Assembly: GCF_030929555.1 (NCBI RefSeq)
Contig: NZ_JAVFVT010000021.1
Coordinates: 62,001 to 126,000 of the forward strand
Direction of reading: 5' to 3'
DNA length: 64,000 nucleotides
DNA from: Paenibacillus sp. LHD-117
GTDB lineage: Bacteria > Bacillota > Bacilli > Paenibacillales > Paenibacillaceae
Below the pieces are notes generated by a model. The model searched no databases. It saw only the letters and a list, made by a program, of their open reading frames with translations, and had not been told where the DNA came from. The translations under genes were made by a program, and so were the position numbers. Positions 27,651 through 37,120 of this stretch are shown here, one piece after another (position 1 is the stretch's first letter; each line of letters begins with the position of its first letter).

Positions 27651-30533
27651 CTAGTCCTCCCCTAGCTTGAGCGCTTGATGGATACGCAGGCGCGACAGCA
27701 TGTACGCGAGTATGCCCAGCCCGACCAGAAGCATAAATCCTACCGTGACGTAGATGCGAATAAAATCCATCGCTTCGAACTTCACTATGAACGGCGGCAC
27801 GAGGCTGCTCGGATTAAACGCAATCTGGAAGTTCGGCACGTACAGCAAGCTGGCGACATTGCCGACGACGATGCCGAGCAGCACCGCGACGCCCGAGGTC
27901 AGCAGCTGCTCCGCCGCGAGCATCGCGATCAAATTTTTGACAGAAAGGCCGATTGCCCTCAGGATGCCGTTCTGTAGCGTACGGCCGCGAAGCGACAAGA
28001 TCCAGTACAGCAGGAAGCCGATGAAGCTGACGAGAATGGCGAGCACGAAACCGAGCGTCAGCACGCCGTTCAGCGCGAGCAGGAACGGATCGTTTTTGGC
28101 GCGGACGAGATCTTCGCGCGTGTTCACGATCCGGGAAACGGAGAGGTCTCCCTCCTCGATTCCTTCATACACTTCCGCCGTCGAAGCGCCTTCCTTCAGC
28201 TTCAGCCATACGTCGTACGGCTCCAGCGCCAGCTGCACCTGAATGCGGGGGAGATGCCCCACGATCAGCATCGGCGCGTTGTCGGCTTCTTTCTCGCTGA
28301 CGTTTACCGAACCGAGCGGCGGATTCGGGTTGAATGTCGGGAAGTAGTCGATGATGCCGTACACCTTGAACGGCTGCTGCGTCACTTCCTGCCAGCCGAT
28401 CCATATCATATCTCCGGGCTGAACGCCCTTCTGCTCGGCTAGCGTTCGAGAGATCAAGACGGAGCTCGTATCCGGCGCGATCAGATTCAAATAATCGTGA
28501 AGCGGATAATCCATCAAGGCGTCTCGGAACCATGACGTAAGGCCGAACTGGTCCGTATCGATGCCGATCAGCGTAGCCGTGCCGGAAACTTCATTGACGT
28601 AAAAGCCCGCGTCCTTCTTCGTGAATACTTTGGCGGCATGTTCCACCCCCGGAAGCTTGCTGAACGGCTCGAACGCAGGCTCCAAATAATGGATCTGGTC
28701 CGGCACGGGATCGGTCGGCGGAGGCGCCGGGCCTCCACCCGGCGGTGCCGGCGGAGGCGCATCGTTGACCCAGTTGACGCCAAGCACCATGTCGGCTCCG
28801 TTGCCGTACCGGATTCTGTCCTCGGTGTTGGCATTGATCGTCCTGGCCGCCGAAGCGCTGAATACGCCCGTAGCGATCGTCATAATGAGGAAGATCATCA
28901 GGAATTGGTACTGGCTGCTGGAGCGTCCCACTTGGATTAACGTCGCGTACAACGAAGGCGGCCACCACTTTTTGCCGATCCAATATACGAATTTAAGAAT
29001 CCAAGGATAAAGCCGGAGCAACAGCAATCCCGCGCCCATAATGAACAGGGCCGGCACGATGAATTGCAGCGGATCGATGGCCAGATCCTTTGCGTTCAGG
29101 CCGAGCGCCTGCAAATCCGCTTGCCGCTTGCGGAACGTAATCAAGCCGTAAATCGCAAGGCCGAGCGTAATGACGTCCAGAAACATCTTATGCCATAGCG
29201 GGCTGCCGGTCAGCCGCGCCGACTGCTGCTTATGGCTGACGATGCTAACTCTCGTCGCCAGCACAATCGGAATGATAACGATGACGAGGCACGCGCAGGC
29301 CGCGATTAAAGCGAACCGGTAAGATTCTTCCGTCACGCGGACCGGTAAGCTGACCCTCTGCACGAAAGCAAGGAAGCCGTTCGAAGCGCCAAGCACCTCC
29401 GTAAGCACCGCACCGAGCAGCGGCCCGAGCGCGAATGCGGCTCCGCAGAGCAGCAGCCCTTCCGTCAAATAAGCGGCGATGACCTGCCATCTGGCAGCGC
29501 CCCGGCTTCGCAGCACGGCAATCTCGTTCCGCTGGCGACCCGCGATCAGATTGGAAACCATGAACATATAGAAGGCGAGCATGAGTAGGATCGGCACGTT
29601 CAGTGCCCACATTAGCGTGCGAAGCTGTTCCGCGCGCTCCATGTACACGCTGATCGTATCGAGCGCCCTCGTCTCGGATCCCATCTGGTGCAGCGCGAAG
29701 CTTTTTTGCAGAGTTTCCTTCATCCGTTCATGCGCGGACACGAACGGTTCGACCGTCCGAAGCTCCATCTTCGTATAATCCATGACGACATACCAGCCGG
29801 CCGTGCTGAGCGGCAGCTGCTGCTCTCGCAGAAGAGTCCTCTCGGCAATCCCGAAAGGCAGGATGAAGGAGCCGTTCATATCGCTGAGATCACCGTATCG
29901 GAAGTAGGGATCGTCATCCGTTTTTTTCTCGAAGATCCCGACGGGCTTCAGCTTGACCGAAGAAGCCACCTTCTTGTCCTCGATGACGAAAACCGTGTCC
30001 AGCACCATCTTGTAGTGGCTAAGCCCGCGTTCCGTAACCAGCACCTCATAGACGCCGTCCACAGGTTCCATCGCCGGCATTCGGCCGTCTTTGATCGTAA
30101 TATGATCTTCCAAGCCTCCGTACGATTTGATCGTTACCCACTTCTGGTTTTTGTCCGAGATTGGTTCCGGATCGTCGGCTTGCTTCATCTTCAGCGACAT
30201 CGACTGCAGACTCGCGACCAGCTCCTGCACAGGCAGTCCGAACGATTGCGCTCCGGTGCCGCGGATGTAGCCGTCCACACGGTCGTACTTTGCGTTTATT
30301 TGCTCCGGCGTTTCCTTCGAGACAATCACGTTGGAATAATGCGTGCCCGGATATTGGTTCGTAGCGGTTTGCAAATTTTCCAAATCCTTGGTCAGCATGC
30401 GGGACAAAACCGCCTCCGAATAGATCGGCATGCTGCTGACGAGCGCCACGGAGATGAGAATGCCCATGAACAAGCTGGCCAGCAGCCATTTGTTCTGGAC
30501 CATTTTGCGGATAATCATGACGAATAAAGCCAT
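27651..30533 (-). CDS. ABC transporter permease, FtsX/MacB-like, large
   Basis: About 960 residues with a duplicated FtsX-type layout: an N-terminal TM helix (LLASLFMGILISVALVSSMP), an extracellular domain, a TM bundle near 340-470, more TM segments near 500-600, a second extracellular domain starting with a Pro/Gly-rich stretch (DAPPPAPPGGGPAPPPTDP), and a C-terminal TM bundle (VLTLGFVLAILVSFIGFLLY, FMLLVGLGILAYMLSRLRIH). ATG 30533 (MALFVMIIRK) is taken as the start, with GGTGA seven bases upstream; upstream codons to 30596 are possible. It probably works with the two ATPases and the adaptor next to it to move a lipid, peptide or drug outward (family-based). Confidence 0.85.
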   Translation of the reverse strand: MALFVMIIRKMVQNKWLLASLFMGILISVALVSSMPIYSEAVLSRMLTKDLENLQTATNQYPGTHYSNVIVSKETPEQINAKYDRVDGYIRGTGAQSFGLPVQELVASLQSMSLKMKQADDPEPISDKNQKWVTIKSYGGLEDHITIKDGRMPAMEPVDGVYEVLVTERGLSHYKMVLDTVFVIEDKKVASSVKLKPVGIFEKKTDDDPYFRYGDLSDMNGSFILPFGIAERTLLREQQLPLSTAGWYVVMDYTKMELRTVEPFVSAHERMKETLQKSFALHQMGSETRALDTISVYMERAEQLRTLMWALNVPILLMLAFYMFMVSNLIAGRQRNEIAVLRSRGAARWQVIAAYLTEGLLLCGAAFALGPLLGAVLTEVLGASNGFLAFVQRVSLPVRVTEESYRFALIAACACLVIVIIPIVLATRVSIVSHKQQSARLTGSPLWHKMFLDVITLGLAIYGLITFRKRQADLQALGLNAKDLAIDPLQFIVPALFIMGAGLLLLRLYPWILKFVYWIGKKWWPPSLYATLIQVGRSSSQYQFLMIFLIMTIATGVFSASAARTINANTEDRIRYGNGADMVLGVNWVNDAPPPAPPGGGPAPPPTDPVPDQIHYLEPAFEPFSKLPGVEHAAKVFTKKDAGFYVNEVSGTATLIGIDTDQFGLTSWFRDALMDYPLHDYLNLIAPDTSSVLISRTLAEQKGVQPGDMIWIGWQEVTQQPFKVYGIIDYFPTFNPNPPLGSVNVSEKEADNAPMLIVGHLPRIQVQLALEPYDVWLKLKEGASTAEVYEGIEEGDLSVSRIVNTREDLVRAKNDPFLLALNGVLTLGFVLAILVSFIGFLLYWILSLRGRTLQNGILRAIGLSVKNLIAMLAAEQLLTSGVAVLLGIVVGNVASLLYVPNFQIAFNPSSLVPPFIVKFEAMDFIRIYVTVGFMLLVGLGILAYMLSRLRIHQALKLGED

Positions 30534-30612
30534 CAACAAGTCACCAAGGTGTCCGGCAATGCGAATGCGGCTGGCATGGCGCTCAGCGATTCGCATGCTA
30601 CCGCAGCGCCCG

Positions 30613-31629
30613 CTACGGCAGCACGATTAACATGCCTTCTTCCAGCCCTTTCGTAATTTCGATATCCGTCGATCCTTTGATTCCCGTCTCCACGTCGATC
30701 TCCCGAATCTTGTCGCCCTCTTCCAGAATGCGGACGAAGGTCCGTCCCAAGTAGCTGCGAAGCCCGCTCCTCGGAATAATGATGACGTCGTTGCGTTCCT
30801 GCAGCAGCACCTTGACGTCCGCCCGCGTTCCGATTTTGGCCCCTTCCGGCAGCTTCTCGAGCTCGACGAAAATCATCTTGGCATTACGTTCCCTTGCGAT
30901 TTCATCTTCCGTGAACGGCGCCGACGACGGCGTCTGGATCACTTTGCCGGTGAGCTCCGTCTTGCCTTCGAACGTCAGCTCCGCCTTGAATCCGACGCTG
31001 ACCAGATTCACGTCGGGCGTTCCATCCGTCTGGAAGGCGACGCGCAGCTTGCTCGGGTCCGCGACCACCGCCAGCGTCTCGAACTCGCGGACGGGATCCC
31101 CTTCCTTCAGCTCGGCTACGTAGGTCACTTGACCATCCGTCTCGGCGACAAGAAGCTTACCTTCGAGCGCCTCGGAGAGCCGCTCGTGCTTCAGCTTATC
31201 GATGTCGTATTGCAGTTGTGCGATCTTGATGCCTTCGCTGTCCCCGCCCAGCTTCGCTGACTTGAGCGCTTGGCTGGAACGGGCGAGATTCAGCTCCATC
31301 TGCTTCAGCTCGATATCCATGTTCCCGGTATCGAGCCGGATGAGCGGGTCGCCTTTCTTGACGATGTCGCCCGCCTTGACGAGCACTTCCTTGACAATTC
31401 CTCCACCGGCCTTGAACTGCACCGTATCGGTGAAATAGGATTCCAGCGTCCCGTTGCCCCTGATCTCTTGCGTAATGCGCCCCTTCACGACCTCGACCGT
31501 ACGGTAATTCTCTTGCGGCGGCTTCACGAGCGGCGGCTTCAGCGGCTCTTCCTCGGCGGGGAGCAAGGAGCAGCCCGTCAGTGATAAAGCGGCCGCCAAC
31601 GCCGCCGTTAGTCCCGCGATTCTCTTCAT
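30613..31629 (-). CDS. Membrane-fusion/adaptor lipoprotein (HlyD/MacA-like)
   Basis: About 338 residues. MKRIAGLTAALAAALSLTGC is a lipoprotein signal with lipobox LTGC. The adaptor fold follows: beta segment ENYRTVEVVKGRI, lipoyl half FKAGGGIVKEVLVKAGDIV with KKGDPLIRLDT, a short helical hairpin (about 105-150), the second lipoyl half LVAETDGQVTYVAELKEGDP and a beta-barrel. It links an ABC permease to the cell wall side. ATG 31629 is used; a TTG at 31650, nine bases after GGAGG inside the upstream ATPase gene, would add seven residues. The gene starts within five bases of the ATPase stop. Confidence 0.87.
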   Translation of the reverse strand: MKRIAGLTAALAAALSLTGCSLLPAEEEPLKPPLVKPPQENYRTVEVVKGRITQEIRGNGTLESYFTDTVQFKAGGGIVKEVLVKAGDIVKKGDPLIRLDTGNMDIELKQMELNLARSSQALKSAKLGGDSEGIKIAQLQYDIDKLKHERLSEALEGKLLVAETDGQVTYVAELKEGDPVREFETLAVVADPSKLRVAFQTDGTPDVNLVSVGFKAELTFEGKTELTGKVIQTPSSAPFTEDEIARERNAKMIFVELEKLPEGAKIGTRADVKVLLQERNDVIIIPRSGLRSYLGRTFVRILEEGDKIREIDVETGIKGSTDIEITKGLEEGMLIVLP

Positions 31630-31633
31630 CCGT

Positions 31634-32347
31634 TTAGTTCGGAACAACAATTCGACCATCCTCCAATTCGTACACGCGATCTACGATTTCCATGATGGCA
31701 GGGTCGTGCGTCGTCATGATGATGGTCATTCCCGCCGTTTCCACCAAATCGCGAAATATTTTCATGATTTGCAAACCCGTCCGGCTGTCCAGCTCCGCCG
31801 TCGGTTCATCGGCGAGCAGCAGCCTTGGCTTGTGAGCGATCGCCCTGGCGATAGCCGTCCGTTGCTGCTCGCCGCCCGACAGCTCGAACGGACGATGGGA
31901 CATGCGGCTCTTCAGCCCGACCCGTTCGAGCGCGCCTTCCGCCGCCGCTTTCCGTTCCTGCGCCGGATAACCCGACACGCGAAGGACAAACTCCACGTTC
32001 TCGTAAGCGGACATTAGCGGGATAAGAGCGAATGATTGGAAAATAAGCCCCATTCGCGTGCGCCTGATGCCGTCGCGCTCTTTGTCCGTCATCGCCGTCA
32101 AGTCCCGTCCTTCGAACATAACCTTCCCGCCGTCGGGACGATCGAGCGCGCTTAGCAGATTGATCAGCGTCGTCTTGCCGGAACCGGAACGGCCCTTGAA
32201 CGCGATAAGCGAACCTGAAGGAATCGTAATGTCTACTCCGTTCAAGACATGAACGGCAGCGGCTCCGCGTCCGAACGATTTTTTGATACCGCTTCCAATT
32301 ACGATATCGGAACTTTTGGTTTCTATTTGGATCGTTGCCCCCTCCAA
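31634..32347 (-). CDS. ABC transporter ATPase, LolD/MacB type
   Basis: About 237 residues: Walker A FKGRSGSGKTTLINL, signature [12 protein letters not shown], Walker [13 protein letters not shown], switch His in TTHDPA. First gene of the export operon ATPase - adaptor - permease - ATPase/AbrB. The start is unclear. TTG 32347 gives MEGATIQIETKS but lacks an upstream RBS, while a perfect GGAGGGGG inside that codon stretch points to a codon about five bases later, where only ATC (Ile) is found. A rare AUC start is therefore possible. Having two different ATPases with one permease suggests a heterodimeric motor. Confidence 0.88.
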   Translation of the reverse strand: MEGATIQIETKSSDIVIGSGIKKSFGRGAAAVHVLNGVDITIPSGSLIAFKGRSGSGKTTLINLLSALDRPDGGKVMFEGRDLTAMTDKERDGIRRTRMGLIFQSFALIPLMSAYENVEFVLRVSGYPAQERKAAAEGALERVGLKSRMSHRPFELSGGEQQRTAIARAIAHKPRLLLADEPTAELDSRTGLQIMKIFRDLVETAGMTIIMTTHDPAIMEIVDRVYELEDGRIVVPN

Positions 32348-32486
32348 TCGGCTATCTGCTTCTACTAGACGGATGGATCATTAAGTCTCTATGATTTATT
32401 TTTCATCTTTTTCCATTTTATCGCCGCATTAGTAGAATCACAATAACAAATATCTATTAATTGATGTGTAAATCAACGAAAATTGA

Positions 32487-32524
32487 GAAAAGACATCCCC
32501 GGATCGCATGAGCTGGGAATGTCT
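32487..32524 (-). terminator. Terminator of the AEC carrier gene
   Basis: AGACATCCCC (32491-32500) pairs with GGGAATGTCT (32515-32524) with one mismatch; TTTTC follows on the minus strand. Confidence 0.65.
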
Positions 32525-32539
32525 CTATCGTTTGCCTTG

Positions 32540-33472
32540 CTAGATTTGGATGTTCAAGAAGAAAATTACGACCGTCACCGTCAGGATGCTGATCAGCGTG
32601 GACAGGAACACGGCCTGCGAGGCGAACTCCGCTTCGTTGTCGAACTCGACGGCCAGCAGCACGCTGCTGAGCGACGTCGGCACGGCAGACGATACGATAA
32701 GCGCCGCCGCGGTCAGCTTGTCCAGCCCCATCAGCCATACGATCACCCAAGCCAGCAGCGGACCGGCCACGAGCCGAAGCGCTGCCGAGATCGAGACGTC
32801 GACGGCCAGCGACCGTTTGATGCGCCACTCCATGTTGCCGAGCTGTACGCCGAGTGTGATGAGCGCCGTTCCGATGAACGCTTCCGCGAGATACGTAATC
32901 GGCGTCTCGATGGCGCCCGGCACGGGGACGTGCAGCCAGCGAAGCGCAAGGGCGCCGGGGATGACGTAGATAACCGGCATAGACAGAATCGTCCGCCATA
33001 CTTTTTTGAGATCCGCCTTGTGCGCGTTCACGTTATAGATGCCCCAAGTATTCGGTACAAGCGACTGGATCATCATGACGATGATCTGGATCGCGAGCGT
33101 TTCCTTAAGTCCGGCGAAGGCGAGCTGATTGAGCGGGATGCCGTAGTTGGCGCTATTATAGAAGAGAACGCTGTTTTTCATCGCGCTTCTCATACTTGGC
33201 TTATACCCTTTGATCCGGATGACTGCCTCGACCAGCACATATTGCGCGAACATGAACAGCAGCAGGAACAGGAGCACCTTGCCGATGAGCGACAGCTCGA
33301 TCTCCGTATTATATAAGAGGTTAAACATGATAGCGGGCGAGAATAGGTAGAAATTCAGCTTCGAAAGCGTCTTGATATCCAGTCTGAATGCTCGCTGGAG
33401 CACGATGCCGAGCCCGATCAACACCCCCATCGGCAATACGTTGTTCATCAAAATATGAAGGAAAATCGTCAT
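32540..33472 (-). CDS. AEC-family transporter (auxin efflux carrier/malate permease type)
   Basis: A 310-residue protein with about ten membrane helices in two five-helix halves: ILMNNVLPMGVLIGLGIVLQ at the start, VLFYNSANYGIPLNQLAFAG with the conserved N-x-G-x-P crossover of the first half, and SSAVPTSLSSVLLAVEFDN in the second half. Members move organic acids or amphipathic anions. It starts 52 bases after the MsbA-like exporter and may share its transcript. The substrate cannot be deduced. Confidence 0.85.
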   Translation of the reverse strand: MTIFLHILMNNVLPMGVLIGLGIVLQRAFRLDIKTLSKLNFYLFSPAIMFNLLYNTEIELSLIGKVLLFLLLFMFAQYVLVEAVIRIKGYKPSMRSAMKNSVLFYNSANYGIPLNQLAFAGLKETLAIQIIVMMIQSLVPNTWGIYNVNAHKADLKKVWRTILSMPVIYVIPGALALRWLHVPVPGAIETPITYLAEAFIGTALITLGVQLGNMEWRIKRSLAVDVSISAALRLVAGPLLAWVIVWLMGLDKLTAAALIVSSAVPTSLSSVLLAVEFDNEAEFASQAVFLSTLISILTVTVVIFFLNIQI

Positions 33473-33524
33473 GGTCGTCTCTTCTTTCCGAATCGATTTA
33501 CCGTGGTCGGCTTGCCCGACCAGC

Positions 33525-35327
33525 CTAGGTAACGGTCTTGAATTGCAGCTCGTGGAGCTGGTAATAACGGCATTGAAGCCGCATCAGCTCCTCATGCGTG
33601 CCTTGCTCTTCGATCTCTCCGTCCTCGATGACGACGATGCGGTCGGCGCCTTTGATCGTCGACAGCCGATGCGCGATGACGAGGCAGGTTCGGTTGCTTA
33701 GCAAGCCGGCCAGCGCTTCCTGGATGAGCCCTTCCGACTCCGTGTCCAGCGAAGCCGTCGCCTCGTCCAGAATAATGATGCTCGGGTCTTTCAGTATCGC
33801 GCGCGCGATCGAGATGCGCTGCTTCTGCCCGCCGGACAGCTTCACGCCCCGTTCTCCGATGGGCGTATCGTAGCCTAGCGGGAACGAACGGATGAATTCG
33901 TCCGCGTTCGCGGCGCTCGCGGCGGCGATAACGTCTTCCATGGACGCTTCCGGACTGCCGTAACGGATATTCTCGAGCACCGTGCCGTTAAAAAGAATGA
34001 TATCCTGCGACACGACTCCGATCTCTTCGCGCAGCGATTGCAGCTTGATCGACTTCAGCGGTTTCCCGTCCAACGCGATTTCTCCTCGCTGCGGATCGTA
34101 GAACCGCGTAATCAGACCGGCGATCGTCGTTTTCCCGGAACCGGAAGAACCGACGAATGCGGTGATTTTGCCTGCGGGAAGCTCCAAATTAAAGTCTACC
34201 AGCACGGGAGCGTCCTGGCTATACCCGAAATCGACGTGCTTGAACGCGATATGTCCCCGTACGAATTGCAGTTCCTTCGCGCCCTCAGCCTCCACGACCT
34301 CCGCCTTCGTGCCGAGCACCTCCACGATACGCTCGTAGGCGGCCGCTCCTTGCTGGATCGTATTCATGATGCGGCTGAAGTGCCTGACCGGATTTTGCAG
34401 CAAACGTACATAAGCAAGGAAAGCCACGATCGTCCCGATGCTCATCGAACCGCTTATCGCCAGCCATGCCCCGAACACCAACACGATCGCCAGCCCCAAA
34501 TAGTTCAAGAAATCGATGATCGGCTCGTAGGCCGCGCGCAGCTTGACGACCTGCACGTTCGCTTCCTTGTTGCGGAGCGCCCGCTCGGAGAACCGTTCCG
34601 TCTCGTATTGTTCGGTCGCGAACGACTTGATCAGCCGGATGCCCGAGAGCGTGTTTTGCAAATGGTCGCTGACGTCGGCGATCGATTCCTGCACCGTCCG
34701 GAACGAGGAGCGCATGCGCTTCCCGAACAGCCGCGTCGTCATGATCATGAACGGGAAAGTCGCGAGCAGCAGCAGCGTCAGCCGCCAATCGATCCATAAC
34801 ATATACACCGCGATGGAAGTAAAGATGAAGAAATCGGTCACCAGCTGCATCATGCTCGAAGAGATCATCTGCTGCAGGATGTTGACGTCGTTCGTTACGC
34901 GGGACATCAGATCTCCCGTCCGGTTCCGGTCAAAGTAGGCGATATCGAGTCCTTGCATATGACGGTACAGATCGTTCCTTAATTTGTAGAGCACGTTCTG
35001 GCCGATCGAAGCCATGAGCGACGCGCTCCAATATTTGAATAACCCGAGAGCCGCGGCGGCGCCGAGCACGCCGGCGCCGATATACACAAGCGCCCGGTAA
35101 TCCTTGCCCGGAATAACGGAGTCGATCGTCCATTTGGTAAGCTGCGGCACGGTGAATTCCAAGCCCGAGATCGCCAGTATGCAGACAATCGCGGCGGCAA
35201 CCGATTTCCATTGCGCGCTAACGTCCGTTAGCAGCCGGCCCATCATGCTCCTTACGCTGGCCGGATTCGCCTTCTCGCCCGTGCCGAATTGCCTCATTCC
35301 CATCCCTCTCGATGCGGCCGGTCTCAT
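33525..35327 (-). CDS. ABC exporter, MsbA/BmrA-like half transporter
   Basis: About 600 residues, six TM helices followed by an ATPase. The membrane half includes FTVPQLTKWTIDSVIPG, DLYRHMQGLDIAYFDRNRTG and RVTNDVNILQQMISS; the ATPase has Walker A FVGSSGSGKTTIAG, Q-loop IGVVSQDIILFNGT, signature LSGGQKQRISIARAIL and Walker B IIILDEATASLDTESE with the switch His in VIAHRLSTI. It should act as a homodimer exporting lipid or drug. ATG 35327 (MRPAASRG) has GGGGGA seven bases upstream; the frame is open to 35408. A decayed piece of another ABC exporter lies just upstream (35424-35570). Confidence 0.92.
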   Translation of the reverse strand: MRPAASRGMGMRQFGTGEKANPASVRSMMGRLLTDVSAQWKSVAAAIVCILAISGLEFTVPQLTKWTIDSVIPGKDYRALVYIGAGVLGAAAALGLFKYWSASLMASIGQNVLYKLRNDLYRHMQGLDIAYFDRNRTGDLMSRVTNDVNILQQMISSSMMQLVTDFFIFTSIAVYMLWIDWRLTLLLLATFPFMIMTTRLFGKRMRSSFRTVQESIADVSDHLQNTLSGIRLIKSFATEQYETERFSERALRNKEANVQVVKLRAAYEPIIDFLNYLGLAIVLVFGAWLAISGSMSIGTIVAFLAYVRLLQNPVRHFSRIMNTIQQGAAAYERIVEVLGTKAEVVEAEGAKELQFVRGHIAFKHVDFGYSQDAPVLVDFNLELPAGKITAFVGSSGSGKTTIAGLITRFYDPQRGEIALDGKPLKSIKLQSLREEIGVVSQDIILFNGTVLENIRYGSPEASMEDVIAAASAANADEFIRSFPLGYDTPIGERGVKLSGGQKQRISIARAILKDPSIIILDEATASLDTESEGLIQEALAGLLSNRTCLVIAHRLSTIKGADRIVVIEDGEIEEQGTHEELMRLQCRYYQLHELQFKTVT

Positions 35328-35423
35328 TGGTGAATCCCCCTTTGGAAAATAACCTTTTATCATCGTAAGCCATTGCCGATTGGCTGACAACATTTGCGGG
35401 AGCAGCATCGGTACTCCTGACTA

Positions 35424-35570
35424 GAAAAAACCATCCCTTCGAATGGTTTTCCTTGGTTTCCCTCGGCTTTCGATTTCTGCGCGCGCTCCTCCGTTTGGGA
35501 ATCGATATTCGCCGTCGATTCGTCCAGAATATCTCTCCCGGCCAACCATGGTGATCCAGTCCGTGAATGA
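35424..35570 (-). pseudogene. Remnant of an ABC transporter ATPase
   Basis: About 40 codons on the minus strand read WLAGRDILDESTANIDSQTEER, matching the Walker B/D-loop region (ILDEATANIDSQTE) of MsbA-like exporters. Nothing before it, such as Walker A or the signature, is recognisable, and the frame runs into a hairpin (AAAACCAT at 35427-35434 with 35443-35450, then six T on the minus strand), a terminator. A short fossil of a former exporter partner gene is the best reading. Confidence 0.5.
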
Positions 35571-35588
35571 CGGTCGTTCCTTCTGGGT

Positions 35589-35617
35589 AAAAAAAAGGTT
35601 CCTCTAAGAGAGGAACC
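35589..35617 (-). terminator. Terminator of the GNAT-chemoreceptor operon
   Basis: A 9-bp perfect stem GGTTCCTCT (35597-35605) with 35609-35617, three-base loop, followed by eight T on the minus strand. Confidence 0.85.
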
Positions 35618-35636
35618 GGGCTTCGTTCGTCGACCG

Positions 35637-37118
35637 TTACCGCTTGCCGCCGGATACGCGCTCCAGCTCGGATACAAGCGCATCCAATCGCGCGTATTCT
35701 TCGACCATTTCGCTAATCTTCGCATGCTGCGTTTCCATGCTCGCCTGCACTTCCTCGACCGAAGCCATGTTCTGCTGCGTCGTCGCCGCGATGCTGTTAA
35801 TCTCCTCCGCCAGCGAACCGTATCGTTCGTGAAGGCCGCCGGTGCTGTTGCCGACTTGAAGCGCCTGCTCCTGAGCCAACCTCGCGTTGTCGTTGATGCT
35901 GCCGAACAGCTCGAGCGCTCCCCGCGTAGCCGCGTCGCTCTTCGTTACGGCTTCCTGACCCTGTTCGACATGCACGTACACATCGTCGATCTGCGTGCGG
36001 ATCGCCGTCAGAATCGCGTTAATCTCCTCCGCCGAACGCCGGGAGTGATCGGCCAGCTTCCGAACCTCGCCGGATACGACCGCAAAGCCGCGCCCGTGTT
36101 CGCCGGCGCGGGCCGCTTCGATCGCCGCGTTCAGCGCGAGCAGATTCGTCTGCTCGGAGATGTCGCGGATCGTATCGACGATATCGGTGACTTGGTCGTT
36201 CTGCTGTTGCAGCGTCCCCATCTTCGTTACCGTGCTGGCGATCATGCCGCGCAGCCCTTCCATCTCCTGGGACAAGATGTCCATCTGAACTTTATTCCGA
36301 ACCGTAAGCTCTACGTTCGATTCGGAATAGCCGTGGAGCAAGGTTGCGCCTCCGAGCAGCCGCTCGATGGCAAGCTCGATCTGCTGCGCCGACTCGTTGA
36401 TCGATACGACGTTGCCCGTCTGCTTCTCGATCGCCGCCGCCATCTCGGCGAACGTGCCTGTTACTTCGCGAGAGATCGTGCCCGCCTTGCTGACATGCTG
36501 CTGCTGGCCATGGCTGAATGCCGTCAGCACCTCGATGGAGCCGCGAAGCTGCGCCAGCACGCCTTCCGCCAGCTCCTTCGACGCCAGCGCCTCGTTCTGG
36601 CGCTCGCTCACTTCGCGTTGCAGCTTCTGGCTGTATTGCGCGGCTACCGCAAGCCCTGTCGTCGCGAAAGCTAGATACAAAAACAAAAGCACGAGCGAAT
36701 CTTCGCGGAACAGCCGCTCTTGGAAAAACGGATCCATGAAGAGATAGGCGGATAACGCCGCTCCCAGGACACCCGTGAATACGATAGGCCGATAATCCGA
36801 ATATAGCGCGATGATGGCGAGATTGACATAAACGAGAAAATACGTGCTTACGATTGGATTCGGATCCATCAGGATGAGCATCGATACGATGATCGTCAAG
36901 TTGCAAGGCATGATGTATTTGACGAACCTGCTCCCCGTGCCCCGGTACGTCATAAACGTGACGATGGCGCCGAGCGCCGATCCGACGCCCGCCAGGAGCA
37001 GGATCATGTCGATGCCGAGGCCGATCATGATATCGGTCAGAATGCCGAGCGTAAGCAATGCCCAAAAAATTTTGACCAAAAGCCGATTGCGTTTGTCTAG
37101 CTCCGTTAACTGATTCAT
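35637..37118 (-). CDS. Methyl-accepting chemotaxis protein with six N-terminal membrane helices
   Basis: A 493-residue chemoreceptor. The first 185 residues hold six hydrophobic helices with very short loops (for example [60 protein letters not shown]) and no extracellular ligand domain or clear HAMP. The signalling half has the conserved tip [20 protein letters not shown] then [20 protein letters not shown]. Such receptors sense something in or at the membrane. ATG 37118 follows GGTGGAAG and lies two bases after the stop of the GNAT gene (37121), so both are made from one transcript. Confidence 0.9.
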   Translation of the reverse strand: MNQLTELDKRNRLLVKIFWALLTLGILTDIMIGLGIDMILLLAGVGSALGAIVTFMTYRGTGSRFVKYIMPCNLTIIVSMLILMDPNPIVSTYFLVYVNLAIIALYSDYRPIVFTGVLGAALSAYLFMDPFFQERLFREDSLVLLFLYLAFATTGLAVAAQYSQKLQREVSERQNEALASKELAEGVLAQLRGSIEVLTAFSHGQQQHVSKAGTISREVTGTFAEMAAAIEKQTGNVVSINESAQQIELAIERLLGGATLLHGYSESNVELTVRNKVQMDILSQEMEGLRGMIASTVTKMGTLQQQNDQVTDIVDTIRDISEQTNLLALNAAIEAARAGEHGRGFAVVSGEVRKLADHSRRSAEEINAILTAIRTQIDDVYVHVEQGQEAVTKSDAATRGALELFGSINDNARLAQEQALQVGNSTGGLHERYGSLAEEINSIAATTQQNMASVEEVQASMETQHAKISEMVEEYARLDALVSELERVSGGKR

Positions 37119-37120
37119 TC

